From NCBI GenBank assembly GCA_900088475.1, contig FLMG01001379.1:23445-87444 (forward strand): 64,000 nt of DNA, written 5' to 3'. The notes below the pieces were generated by a model. It did not search any database, was not told the DNA's origin, and saw only the letters and a list, made by a program, of their open reading frames with translations. The position numbers were made by a program, and so were the translations under genes. Shown piece after piece: positions 1-9,986 of the stretch (positions are counted from its first letter, which is position 1; every line of letters begins with the position of its first letter). Origin of the DNA: Hyphochytrium catenoides. Its lineage: Eukaryota; Sar; Hyphochytriomycetes; Hyphochytriales; Hyphochytriaceae.

Positions 1-9
1 GAGAGAGAC

Positions 10-52
<43 letters not shown>

Positions 53-296
53 GAGAAAGAGAGGAAGGAGAGAGAAGAGGTGAAGGAGGAAGGACACTGA
101 TTCTGATGATGCGAATCCTCGTCATTCCTAGTTGTTCATTTTCCTTCGGGTAATTCTATGGGTCCTCCCCTCTCCCTCAATCCTATAAAAGGCACATCCT
201 CATCAGCAGCCCACGAAAGGCAGTCGGTGCTCTCCCATCGCTGGTGCATTCTGATCCCTCTCTGCCGCTCCATCGTCCCAGCGAGTGCGAAGGCAC
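1..296. repeat. GA-rich microsatellite and upstream region of riboflavin kinase
   Basis: Bases 1 to about 85 are an almost pure GA/GGA purine tract, truncated by the window edge. The following 200 bases up to the first ATG at 297 show no gene. A TATA-like TATAAAA lies at about 183-189 and could serve the downstream riboflavin kinase gene, but nothing else supports this. A complementary CT-rich tract lies at about 400-475 inside the first intron of that gene. Confidence 0.8.
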
Positions 297-1465
297 ATGA
301 CTCCAACAGCTCCTAGCGCTGAAAGGCAGGTAGTCCCCTATGGACCGCTGAAGCTGAGGGCTAAGATAGTAAAGGGTAAGTGTGGACTTTATAAGTCGCT
401 TCTTTCTCTCTCTCTCCCTCTCGCTCTCTCTCTCTCTCTGTCTCACTCTGCCTCTCTCCTCTCTCTGTTCTTGACCGTCACCGTCGCCGTTGTCAGTAGT
501 GAGAGCTCAGTCTCTTAGCTCCTGTGCTCGTTGCTTTGATCCTCCTGTCCGAGTCTTCGTTCTATGAGAGCCCCTACTTTTATCGCTGTTAAAGAGTCTC
601 ACTGGTCCGCTCCCTGCTGCGGCTATTACAGGCTTCCAGCGGGGAAGTTCGGAACTTGGCTATCCCACGGCCAACCTTTCCCCTGAGGACTTGGGAGATG
701 AAGTATTTTCATCTCTAGAGCCTGGTGTGTACACTGGCTGGGCTTCTCTGTCGGGCAAGTACAAGGAGGGCGGTCCATACATGGCTGCGGTCAGCATAGG
801 CTGGAATCCAGTGTATAACAACAAGGTGAGCCATGGATTGGGGAGATGGGCATAGGAAAGACGATGAAAGCTTGAAGGCGGTAGAATCGAGGAGAAGAGA
901 GGAGCGGCAAAGGGAAATAGATAGAAAACAGGCTAATCTAAAAGATGACCATTGAGATGGGAATGCGACAGGATAAGTAGTGCCTCCCTGGATGCGTGCT
1001 CTTAAGAACCCCGCCAGAGAGGGAAGAGAGTTAGAGCCAAAGCGAGAGACAGTTGATCTGGGAGACAAACTACTTTAGAGTGTGATTGAGGGACAGGTTG
1101 CCACCTCTGACGCCTTTGCCCTTGGTGACAATTATCGTCTTGTGCACGCTATAGGAAAAGACTGTCGAGCCCTATCTTCTTCACAAGTTTGAGGAGAACT
1201 TTTACGGAGAGACGATGAAGCTCATCATCTGTGGCTACGTACGGCCAATGTTGAACTTCACTTCGCTGCAGGAGCTTATTGACGCTATAGAGGCGGACTG
1301 CAGAATCACGCAAGAGACCCTCGACCTGGAGCCGTATAAGGTACCACGGCCAGTTTTAGTCTTCATGGCTTGCTCTTCAACTAGGGCGTACGTGAAATAA
1401 GTAGTCTAACTCTTGTTCTCGTCTTACAGGCTTTGAAGACAGACAGCTTCTTGAGCTGTTCCTAG
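297..1465 (+). CDS. Riboflavin kinase (FMN-forming), 4 exons
   Basis: Phosphorylates riboflavin with ATP to give FMN. Exons read as 297-375, 632-825, 1155-1340 and 1430-1465; phases match and give about 164 residues, the usual size of a monofunctional eukaryotic riboflavin kinase. The second exon opens with the diagnostic GFQRGSSELGYPTAN, in which the PTAN motif binds nucleotide and Mg2+, and continues with GVYTGWA and SIGWNP. The third exon has EKTVEPYLLHKF and NFYGE, where the conserved Glu/His strand of the active site lies, and then RPMLNF. No FAD synthetase domain is attached, unlike the bacterial RibF. No targeting peptide is obvious, so a cytosolic location is likely. It lies tail to tail with lumazine synthase, an earlier enzyme of the same pathway. 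The start at 297 is the only ATG in frame with the first coding exon. Confidence 0.9.
400..475 (+). repeat. CT-rich tract in intron 1 of riboflavin kinase
   Basis: A run of CTCT/CCTCT units begins about 25 bases after the first donor site (GTAAG at 376). It is complementary to the GA tract at the window start. Confidence 0.7.
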
Positions 1466-1856
1466 CGCCCAGCTATGCCTGCGCATGCAGCCTGAACGTG
1501 ATCTGCCATCCCCATCCTACTGTTTCCTGCATCTAGCTCTCCTGTCTCTTCTAAGGTCCCTCAGCCTTCCTCTGAAATCGTCTCTTCGTCCTTTCTTCTG
1601 ATAGGCAGTTGTGTGGGCCTTTTGCCTCAGAACTAGGTGCACCACAGCTATATTTAGCGACTTAAGTTATTCCCACCATTTGGTCCGATTCTCGCTGCAT
1701 CTGCTTTGTCAGCTGACAAAGCTCCTGATATTGGCTCCTTCTGAGTCCAGTAGCCCAAGAAGCTGTCTCTGGAAAGTACAATTCGTAAGGCAGCGTAGGG
1801 CACGGTCTTGACCTTAGCTGCATTGGACCCCAAACTTTTTAATCCTCTCCTAATGC
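1466..1856. other. Convergent intergenic spacer
   Basis: About 390 bases between the stops of riboflavin kinase (+) and lumazine synthase (-). I see only short chance reading frames and no RNA gene. It probably holds both 3' untranslated regions. Confidence 0.6.
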
Positions 1857-2968
1857 TTAGCTTCGATCCCAGAGTCTATAGAAGTGAGAAGTAATCGTGG
1901 TGACAGCAATAAAGACTAGAGCGGTTGAGAGAAGGAGCTCGGGAACTTTTTGTAGGGTGGACTTTTTGGTCTGACGCCTTAGAGTAGCCATCTCCACAGC
2001 GCTTTGAGCCCACTCTGGGCCATGATTGTGTCCACCAGGCAGTAGTCCTGCCCTAAGCTTTGCTTGTTCTTCATTTAGACACTCCAACACTCCAAAGAGC
2101 ACCTAATGCAAGCCGCAGTCAGTCTATAAGGACCTTTCATCCCCTTTCTTTGTCGTTGCCATGTCCCACGGCTCTCCTTAGCGAGTCTCTCTCGCATCGT
2201 AGCCATCCATCGGCGAGAGACTTTCCGCAGGCTCTTCCTGTCTCAGTATCCGCCATTGCGCTGTTCTGGTTCCCTGTTCACTTACCGGCACTCCTGTCTC
2301 AAGGTTCAGTTTCATGATACCCTGCGTCACTCCCTCAGAGATGTACTCGAAGTGCATCGTGTCACCCTTAATGAGGCAGCCCACGCATATCACCGCATCA
2401 ACTTTCTCCTTCTTGATGACCCTGCTGGCTGTGTAAGGCAGCTCGTAGGCGCCTGGACACTGATAGAGAAGGATATCCTAGAGCGATAGAGCAAGACGAA
2501 AGTTCTGAGTATAGGGAAGAAGCTGGTGGAAGACTAAAGGGTAAATGTCACTGGCAAGATGACGCGTGAAGAGCAGCTGAAGAGACTGAGACGAAGTTCA
2601 GCAAGCGAGAACTAATAGAGAAGCAGGAATACGTGCAGGACTGCGTCCATGAGGGGTGAGTGGGCTGGGGTGACGTAGTAGATAAGAGTGTCAGCCAACC
2701 TTCTCTTTGAGGTTCAACTTCTTGAGCTCCTCTTGAGCACCCGAGACTATCGCCGAAATGACCGCCTCATTCCATCGAGTGTAGCAGATGGCTTCATGGC
2801 GAGATAGATTGGACATTTGAAGTAGATGGAGAGGTTTGTTAGCACGTAGATCACCATAAGTCCAGCACTATTGGGACCACGCTGCCTACCGATTCTGAGG
2901 CCAGTGCCATCCAGCTCCCGGTCTCTAATCCCTTTCACAGCCTCCGCGGTCTTCTCGTACGTCGCCAT
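1857..2968 (-). CDS. 6,7-dimethyl-8-ribityllumazine synthase with hydrophobic C-terminal tail
   Basis: Condenses 5-amino-6-ribitylaminouracil with dihydroxybutanone phosphate to form the riboflavin precursor. Exons on the minus strand are 2968-2890, 2791-2700, 2477-2286 and 2102-1857, all in phase, giving about 202 residues. Family signatures: [13 protein letters not shown] near the start, [25 protein letters not shown] with the catalytic His, [17 protein letters not shown], and [16 protein letters not shown]. Normal lumazine synthases stop soon after this last helix. This one adds about 35 residues with a basic stretch and then a run of about 20 hydrophobic residues ([15 protein letters not shown]) followed by a short basic end, which looks like a tail anchor. 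Riboflavin kinase is the convergent neighbour. The enzyme identity is firm; membrane anchoring is inference. Confidence 0.9.
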
Positions 2969-3544
2969 GACAGGTATCCCAAGATCTTTACTTCAGTAGG
3001 ACTGGGGAAGGTTGATGAGGCCGTTGATGAATCTCAGATGAAGCATCAGGAAGAGGATTAACGCCTGCTTCCGGTCGCTCATCGAGGATGCACAGTTCTA
3101 AGATCTTCGTCTTCAATCGGCAGCAGATCTAGATAGAGACGATCACGATCAAGAAGCTTGCATTATCGGTTAGCAGCTTTTCGGGGCGTTACCGGGTGGT
3201 GGACGAACTTTCAATGGCTTGAAGCCATGGATAAGAAGCTCTTTATTCTAGGATCTCCTTGACAGTATCTGTGCTGCATCCGCTCATCAGCGACTGGTGA
3301 AGCACCATCTAGAGCTTCATCAATCGCCTCAGACATGAGTGGAGGGTCTCTCCGCAATATCCTAGTAGCCCCTTCTTCTGGTTTTGATCTTTAGATACTA
3401 TGGCGCATCGCTGCCCTTTGTAGGAGCCCGAGGTCGTCCTAGCGCATTGATCTTGGCCTCCGAGACGAGAGAGCCTCATCGTTATCGAGGCCTGGCTTAA
3501 AGAGGTGGTTTTCTGAAAACTCTTAACCTTTCACCGCGTGAGAT
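2969..3544. other. Divergent intergenic region
   Basis: About 575 bases between the divergent starts of lumazine synthase (-) and uridine kinase (+). It should hold both promoters. I see no recognisable coding exon or RNA gene in it. Confidence 0.5.
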
Positions 3545-4963
3545 ATGGTGCCAACCAGTGAGAGGGTCTTCTTCTTCACGACTGGGTTTGCCGCTGCCCT
3601 GGGTCTTCTAGCAGTCCAACACTTCCTGCTGCAACATCTAGCAAAGGGGAGGAAGTCGGCGGATGACAAGCACAAGCAGTGGGCGGATGCCAGTTCTCCC
3701 AAGAGTTCAGGCTCCTTGTCGACGCCCGGCAGTCCCACATCCTCATCTGTTATTGGTGTAAGAGACCCCGCACATTTGGAGCACTGTCAGGTGAGTGGAG
3801 CTGCCAGTCATAGTGCATAGTGAAGGCTGCCCTTCGACGAATGAAGAACCTTCTCTTCTTGCATTTGGTTAAAGAAGCTATCCCCTTGCTCCGATATATC
3901 AGAACAGATGTCTGGCACGACTACCTCTTTGTCGGCCGCCGATCAGGCTGTTTGATGCTGGTGCTTTGACGCTACTTTGTGACGATGCTAATATCTGTTG
4001 TTGAGGTTGAGTTTTCCTCCGTTCTCCTCTATGTGAGCCTGGTACTCTTCGTGCTGCCGCCTGTCTCCCGCTAGCGCGCTCACGGATCTCTCCCACAATC
4101 AGGAGGTCATCAACTCTAGGAAGGCTAGCGTCCACGATAGTGAAGATAGTCCTATAATTATTGCGGTAGCAGGAGGCACGGGATCGGGCAAAACGACGCT
4201 AAGCCGTGCAATTGTAGAACGATTCGGAGAGGAAGATGTGACGTACATCAACCACGACTTCTACTATAAGGACCTCAGTCATCTAACCCTTGAGCAAAGA
4301 GCTAAGGTATCACTTTATGAATCTTTCTTTCAGCGCTATTCGCACACGAGCGCTCTGTGGCTTTTACTCGTGGGATGGGCCATGTCCATTGTCTAACTTC
4401 AGATGCCGCAGCACAACTTCGATCATCCTGAGGCTCTGGACACCGATCTCTTGATCTCGCATCTGAAGCTATTAAGAGAAGGGAACACAGTGCTCATTCC
4501 TCAGTATAACTTCAAGACCCATTCCAGAGAGGAGAGAACAGTTCCGACAAAATCCAAGAAAGTAATCTTACTGGAAGGGATCCTCATCTTTGCCGGTATG
4601 TATGCGTTTGGACTTGTCGTTCAAATCTGCCGAGAAGGCCGACATCAGCACGAGGGCTGTTGCTAAGCATCTCTTTCTATCGATCCAGATCCACAATTAG
4701 TGGAGCTGCTAGATGTGAAGATTTTTGTGGATACACCTGCAGACATACGCTTCATTCGAAGACTGAGAAGAGATATATCCGAGCGCGGAAGGACGGTTGA
4801 AAGCGTAGTAGGGCAATATAACACAACCGTTAGGCCTATGCACTTGACATTCGTTGAGCCGTCGAAGCAGCTCGCTGACATCATTATCCCGTTTGGGCTG
4901 AACCGTATTGCTCTAGATATGGTAGTGTCACGGCTGCGAGCTTACGTGGCGAACTCCTGCTAG
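3545..4963 (+). CDS. Uridine kinase with N-terminal membrane anchor, 4 exons
   Basis: Pyrimidine-salvage kinase that phosphorylates uridine/cytidine to the monophosphate. Exons 3545-3790, 4103-4306, 4403-4595 and 4689-4963 join in phase to about 305 residues. The P-loop [19 protein letters not shown], the [12 protein letters not shown] substrate loop, the [12 protein letters not shown] segment, [12 protein letters not shown], the Walker-B-like [12 protein letters not shown] and the lid [17 protein letters not shown] are all present. The C-terminal uracil phosphoribosyltransferase domain found in many eukaryotic and plant enzymes is absent. The first exon is not part of the kinase fold. It encodes a hydrophobic helix ([16 protein letters not shown]) near the N-terminus and then a Ser/Pro-rich linker, so the enzyme is probably membrane-anchored or exported. 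Confidence 0.88.
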
Positions 4964-4979
4964 TTCTCTCGGTTTTATG

Positions 4980-5862
4980 AGGCTGATCCATGTTATGCAA
5001 TTATAATAGAGCAGTTTTCTTAATGCTGAGCTTTCAGACGCACGAATCAGGCTGTCCGTATACACGCAGCAAGAGACCATGATGACTGCTAAAGGCACTT
5101 CGACAGCGTGGCCTGAAAAAGTGAAAGTTTGTCATGACCTTCTGACCCGCGGATTACTCCGATCCTAATATTTCAGCTGAAGGAGTCTCCACTGCCTGCC
5201 TACATAGAAACTCAACCTGGTACAAGGCTGTCAAAGAGGTAACGGAAGGAAGCGCAGAGAAAAAAGACACAGAATCCAGCATCTCTTTTCCATATTACTG
5301 GCACATGCACAGCGTCCCTTGACATGCGCCCTAGTGGTGTCGCAAAATGTCTTACGCTGCGAGGCGGACTTTCGTGAGCTTACCACTAGTCCTTCCCATG
5401 GACAATCAAGAACGAGGCCACGATAAAGATAGCCTTATTGCACATTGACGTAGATTCCACGGCCATTCCTGGTCCTAGTACCCATCCGCCTCATGGTCAC
5501 CGCTTAGACTAGAGGTCTCCCTAGCTAGCTAAAGGATGTCAGGAAACAGTTGTCTTTGGCTATTCCTGTGATCCTTGTTCGAGAAAGCCCCACGATGCGA
5601 TACCATTAGACATAGGACTAATTCATCAACAAAGACGTCAGGAGTTCAAGAAGTCCATGGTTACAGAAGCAAGTGGCTATGTCTTCTCCCGCAAAGATAT
5701 CGATCTTGTGGCAGCCTCCTAGGCCTTTATTTGCATAGATCGCGCTACTGCTGCCAGCATCCTGACACTACTTCCTGCAAATGTGACTCTCCTTCCAACA
5801 TGGCACAGGGGCCCTGCCATCGAATCCTTGATGTGTCTTTAGAACCGAACTGTATCCTACAG
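4980..5862 (+). CDS. Candidate multi-exon gene, unrecognised
   Basis: I do not recognise this gene and the model is weak. Several short open stretches flanked by plausible AG and GT signals lie in a row on the plus strand. One gives LKESPLPAYIETQPGTRLSK at about 5177-5238. Another gives VRKQLSLAIPVILVRESPTM at about 5537-5606. A third gives DIGLIHQQRRQEFKKSMVTE and runs to a stop near 5719. They cannot be joined with confidence and no start is clear. The first stretch faintly resembles the beginning of a dynactin p25-type protein, but the left-handed beta-helix repeats that should follow are not seen. The region may be a real small gene, a decayed one or chance. Confidence 0.25.
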
Positions 5863-7040
5863 TAGTCCCCTCCAACTCTCTCGTGTAATATAAGACTTCG
5901 TGTACTCGTAACAGATTGAACAGCCCTTCAGTCTTTTCCTGGCCTTGCTGTCTGCGTGCCTCATAGAGTCATCAGACTGTAGGAACAGCCACCGAACGGT
6001 ACGAGTTACATCGACGTCGCCGCGGTGGGCACCCAATAATGGCGTGTTTCCCAAAGTTATCTTCCCCCCTTTGTCCATACAGAGTCAGCATTGGACAGCC
6101 AGCCCGCTAGTCATATCCCAGCCAATGGGAGGCGAGATCCAGGACAAGCAGCCAATCGGAGGGAAAAGGGTTGTACTTTGCCCTTGCCAGTTCTGGTGCC
6201 TCATCACCACGTGAAACCTTCACAGAATCATTGAAAGAAACTTACCCTTTAACACCACAGTTACAACATCAGTCCGGAAAGATTCAGCCATATCATAGCT
6301 TTCACTCTCGAGGGCGGACAGCATTGCATAAGAACGGACCCAAACAGCCCCAACTGCCCACTGCCATGGAACCAACAAGGAGCCAACAAACTTTGTCCTC
6401 TGAAGCCCGTTATAATCCTAGACCCGCAACGAACCAGCACTTAAGGAAAGGGGATGATCGGTTATGGTTTTATAATGGCCGATAGATATCGAAGAGGTTC
6501 TTTTGTTCTATAGTCTTAGACGAACCTTAGGTAAACTTAGGTAATTTAGATAGTCCAAAGAATAAAAGCGCGGGTTACGGAAAGCTCTGATCACCCCCTC
6601 CAAAGTGTGTGAGAGGAGGGGACAGCTTCACGTCTCTACTTTTGTATGATAGTTCTATCTCGATAATAATAAGAGCCGGACTCTACCACAAGCATGAAGA
6701 AGAGTTTCCAGAGTTCAAGAGAAAGACAGAGCTTATGAGACCCGCTGTATCTCTTCTGGCGCCGAACATCATCAGCCAGATTTCCCGACATTGCCCGCAA
6801 AGACCCCGACCCTCCTCACACTCATCGTTTGAGCTCAAGCGGCAAGGTGGGCGGAGCTCCAGGTTCCTGAGTTCGTTCATTCTGGCCATGCCATAACCTC
6901 CTTCTCCTGCGCCGTGCACCATCAGTCTCCACTCTTGGGGCATTGTGCAGACTCAGCAGCATATGAGCTGGCCAATCGTCAGTGTTTAAGCTAGGGTGAG
7001 CCACATACGGTAGGCTCAAGACTGAGAAATAACTCCCAAA
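5863..7040. other. Intergenic region, no gene seen
   Basis: Nearly 1.2 kb upstream of the acid phosphatase. Open frames here are short, overlap on both strands and have no family resemblance. I see no RNA gene or repeat. Confidence 0.5.
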
Positions 7041-8654
7041 ATGAGGCTCTACGCAACAGGCATCCTAGCCGCGGTTCTCCTTTCTTTTCCTCAGGCGGAG
7101 TGCCAGGACTTTCCTCTGCGACTATTCGGTATTGGTGACTGGGGCAACACGCAACCGGAGACAGGAGCAGACAAAGATGCACAGCGGAGAGTGGCAGAAG
7201 CAATGGCAAAGTATGGAGCTTCGGTGCGCCCTGTCGCGGTGGCAACCCATGGGGACAACTTTTACTGGGGCGGGCTGGCAAATCCTAACCATGAGAAGTT
7301 TCAAGAGGCGTTCGAGAACGTCTACACCGGAGATTCGTTGAAAGATGTTCCATTTCTGTTGACTTTAGGAAACCATGACATAGGAGGCAATGCCTACTTA
7401 TGCGGCAAGGATCCGGGAACTAGTGCACAACACGACAAGTGGCATGTACCATGCAACAGTAAGCAGGAAGCGATAGATGCAACACGCATGTATTACCAGG
7501 CATCTCAGAGCTACAGTTCTCAGAAGAAAGGCTCTGGAAGGCTTACCTTTGATGGAGCTTACTATATGCGGGCGTTTAAGGTGGGCTCGCTCAGTGTGGA
7601 AGTCTATATTGTGGATACCAATGTAGTCGATAGTGGACATATTTGCTGCCAGAAGGACGGCTACGGACAATGTGCGGACCGCATGGGCGGTGTCCCTAGA
7701 GAAACCTTTGATGGGTGTATGGAAGTCTTACGACAATCCTTCAGCGAGAGCATGGCAAAACTCGGGCAGGATTTGGACAAGTCAACGGCAACTTGGAAGG
7801 TTGTGAGCACCCACTACTGTCCCACAAGACATATTGGAGGGCCCGAACTCCAGAGCATTGTCAGCACGGTGAAGGACAGGGTACATGTATGGATGTGTGG
7901 GCACACCCACACAACGGTTCATGACTATATGAGCGTACCGAAACTGCACGTTCTCATGAATGGTGCTGGAGGTGGGATTGTTCTTGATGGTCCTTCTTCT
8001 CTGGGGGAATCTGGCGAAGTCAGTACGGTCTGGGCCCCTCCTCGATCAGCCTATGCGTTCACGGATCTTCAGATGTCTGCAGAGTGGATGAAGATTAGCT
8101 TCGTCACCTATGACACGACTGTTACTGGGGGAAAAGAGGTAATGGCGTGCAGGGCCATTCCGGTCAAACCAGGACCAGCAGTGGAATGCGACACCCTGCC
8201 GTCCCAAGCCCCCGCGGTCGAGCAGCCCCCCGTTGGTGACAAAGCTGCTAATCAGTCCTCAGAGGGCAGTGCCCAAGAGCCAGGCGGCACTCAAGGCGAC
8301 TCTTCGCCTACGGCTTTGCTCTTGCCTACCACGACTTCTTCCTCAGTTGACAACGTAGTACAGCAGGGGAGTATCATTGGTAGTGACTCTGGTGATCCCA
8401 CTGCTGTCAATGAGGCAGCCGCGTCGGGAGCGAGTCGGAACAGCACTACCGTGATGCTCTCAGTGGTAATGTCCTTAGCAGGTGTGGGAGCAATTGTGGT
8501 AGGCGCCGCGATGTGGTATAGACGACGACGGAACACTAGGTGGAGAGCTAGCGAGCTGCAAGAATCTATGGTCTACGATCCTAGGAGCAGAACGCCTAGA
8601 GAATCTTCAGTAGTGTTTGACTCGCGAAGAGGCACCACTCTACTGCGACTATAG
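7041..8654 (+). CDS. Membrane-anchored purple acid phosphatase (metallophosphoesterase), intronless
   Basis: A 537-residue single-exon protein of the small purple/tartrate-resistant acid phosphatase family, which hydrolyses phosphomonoesters with a binuclear metal centre. All metal-binding blocks are visible: GIGDWGN (D33), HGDNFYWGG (D72, with Y75 as the iron-ligand Tyr), LGNHD (N111), VVSTHYC (H258) and MCGHTHTT (H288, H290). Residues 1-21 form a signal peptide ending near AEC. The catalytic domain ends at about residue 375. A Ser/Thr/Pro-rich stalk of about 90 residues follows, then one transmembrane helix (about 470-493), an RRRR stop-transfer stretch and a 40-residue cytosolic tail. It is therefore predicted to be a type I membrane protein with an outside or lumenal active site. 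The absence of introns is unusual beside its neighbours. Confidence 0.92.
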   Translation: MRLYATGILAAVLLSFPQAECQDFPLRLFGIGDWGNTQPETGADKDAQRRVAEAMAKYGASVRPVAVATHGDNFYWGGLANPNHEKFQEAFENVYTGDSLKDVPFLLTLGNHDIGGNAYLCGKDPGTSAQHDKWHVPCNSKQEAIDATRMYYQASQSYSSQKKGSGRLTFDGAYYMRAFKVGSLSVEVYIVDTNVVDSGHICCQKDGYGQCADRMGGVPRETFDGCMEVLRQSFSESMAKLGQDLDKSTATWKVVSTHYCPTRHIGGPELQSIVSTVKDRVHVWMCGHTHTTVHDYMSVPKLHVLMNGAGGGIVLDGPSSLGESGEVSTVWAPPRSAYAFTDLQMSAEWMKISFVTYDTTVTGGKEVMACRAIPVKPGPAVECDTLPSQAPAVEQPPVGDKAANQSSEGSAQEPGGTQGDSSPTALLLPTTTSSSVDNVVQQGSIIGSDSGDPTAVNEAAASGASRNSTTVMLSVVMSLAGVGAIVVGAAMWYRRRRNTRWRASELQESMVYDPRSRTPRESSVVFDSRRGTTLLRL

Positions 8655-9986
8655 AAGCGACGATAGTAACGGTCGCTAGTTGACTCGTGTGTTAACAATT
8701 CGTATTTATTGGGGCTCGCCCTGTGATATGCTCGTTCATCTTGACTAGTCGCGTGCTGTTCGTGGCTCTTGCGTTAACTATCGATAATTGGGAAAAGTAT
8801 TAGTTCATCAACTCATGTGGCCAGCCGTTCTTTCTTTTCTTTCCCTAGGACAGGAGCTCTTGACCCCGAAGCTGTACCCACAGCCACTGACGTTTAGCGC
8901 AGAGAGCGCCACTTTGCCTAGTGACAGTGTCCTCAGTAGTGCAATCATTGGATAGAGTAGGCCTTAGAGGTTGTCATGGGTCCCTAATTACACCTTTTCC
9001 GTCGCCAGATGACAGGTGAATCGGTCTTTCCCTCTCTCTTCAGACACTCACCCAAGATGACCCTTTACTGATTAGTTCTATGCCGAAAGTCTGCTAGCTA
9101 GCTGCAAGCCTCAACAATGCATGACCGAGCGAAGCCTGTTGGGTCCTCTACTACTGGAACTTCCTAGCAAAGTCTCATGATGCTGCAGGATATCTATAGG
9201 AGAGCAGGGTGGAACGGGGTTGGGGGAGGAAGGGGAAAGGAAAATCTTTCCCCTCGGTCAAGCAAAGTCTGATGGGGAGCTGATTTTCCCTGATACCCCA
9301 GTTTGGCATATATGTCAAAATCGGGCTCTTTGATCTCTATGTTTCTGAACCCATCATCCTATCGAAAGGGTGTCTTGGGAAATAAATGTCACATTCGACT
9401 TTGTTCCTTTGACGACCTGACGATCTTATTCCACCACTCTTTCCCCCATCTCTCTCGGACTCTTCCTCACCTTTGGCCCGTCCTTTCCTCTGCTTCTAGG
9501 ATACGTCTTCTGCCTCTGTCTCTCTGCTCATGTCATCGTCTCCTGTCATCATCGAAACCCAATCAGCATCCCAGACCAGCCTCGCTCCTCCCTCCTCCCA
9601 CCACTGAGCAGGCGTCTCCCTCGCTCTCTCCTCCTCTCTGTTCTATGAGGATCGAAAAGCTTCTTCACTCTTCCTCTTAGCGCGTCGTGCAGGGTGACGT
9701 GTTCAAGCCCCCGCTCTCCAAACTCCTTCCTCCTCAGCAGCTGCCGTTATAACAGCGCAATACCTTGATCTGCTGGTCATTCTAGGGTACATACCGGCGC
9801 TGGATTGACCAGATAGTCTCTCTTTGACCCAAGTCATCAGCCCTGATAGGATCACATCGTTTCCTTCGTTTTGACGAGATCTGGTCGTCCAGACCTCATT
9901 TGTGAATTTGACTCTTAGTCTTCAAGACCGATACAGACGCCAACGCATCTACTTACCGATCTTCGCCGCTCAATAGGACAAGGAGC
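8655..9986. other. Intergenic region with CT-rich stretch
   Basis: About 1.3 kb without a supported gene. A pyrimidine-rich stretch at about 9430-9680 produces a long Ser/Pro/Leu-rich open frame that looks compositional, not coding. The last 300 bases presumably contain the promoter of the old yellow enzyme gene. Confidence 0.5.

Noticed and set aside
5177-5240. Resemblance of an exon-like stretch to the start of dynactin subunit p25
   Set aside because: The hexapeptide beta-helix repeats and the RGDLA-type motif that should follow are not found in any frame nearby.
6609-7019. Several overlapping frames on both strands upstream of the acid phosphatase
   Set aside because: They are mutually antisense, with no domain, signal peptide or splice support.
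9303-9680. 125-codon plus-strand open frame
   Set aside because: It lies in a CT-rich stretch, gives only Ser/Pro/Leu/Arg-biased sequence, and has no family resemblance or splice context.
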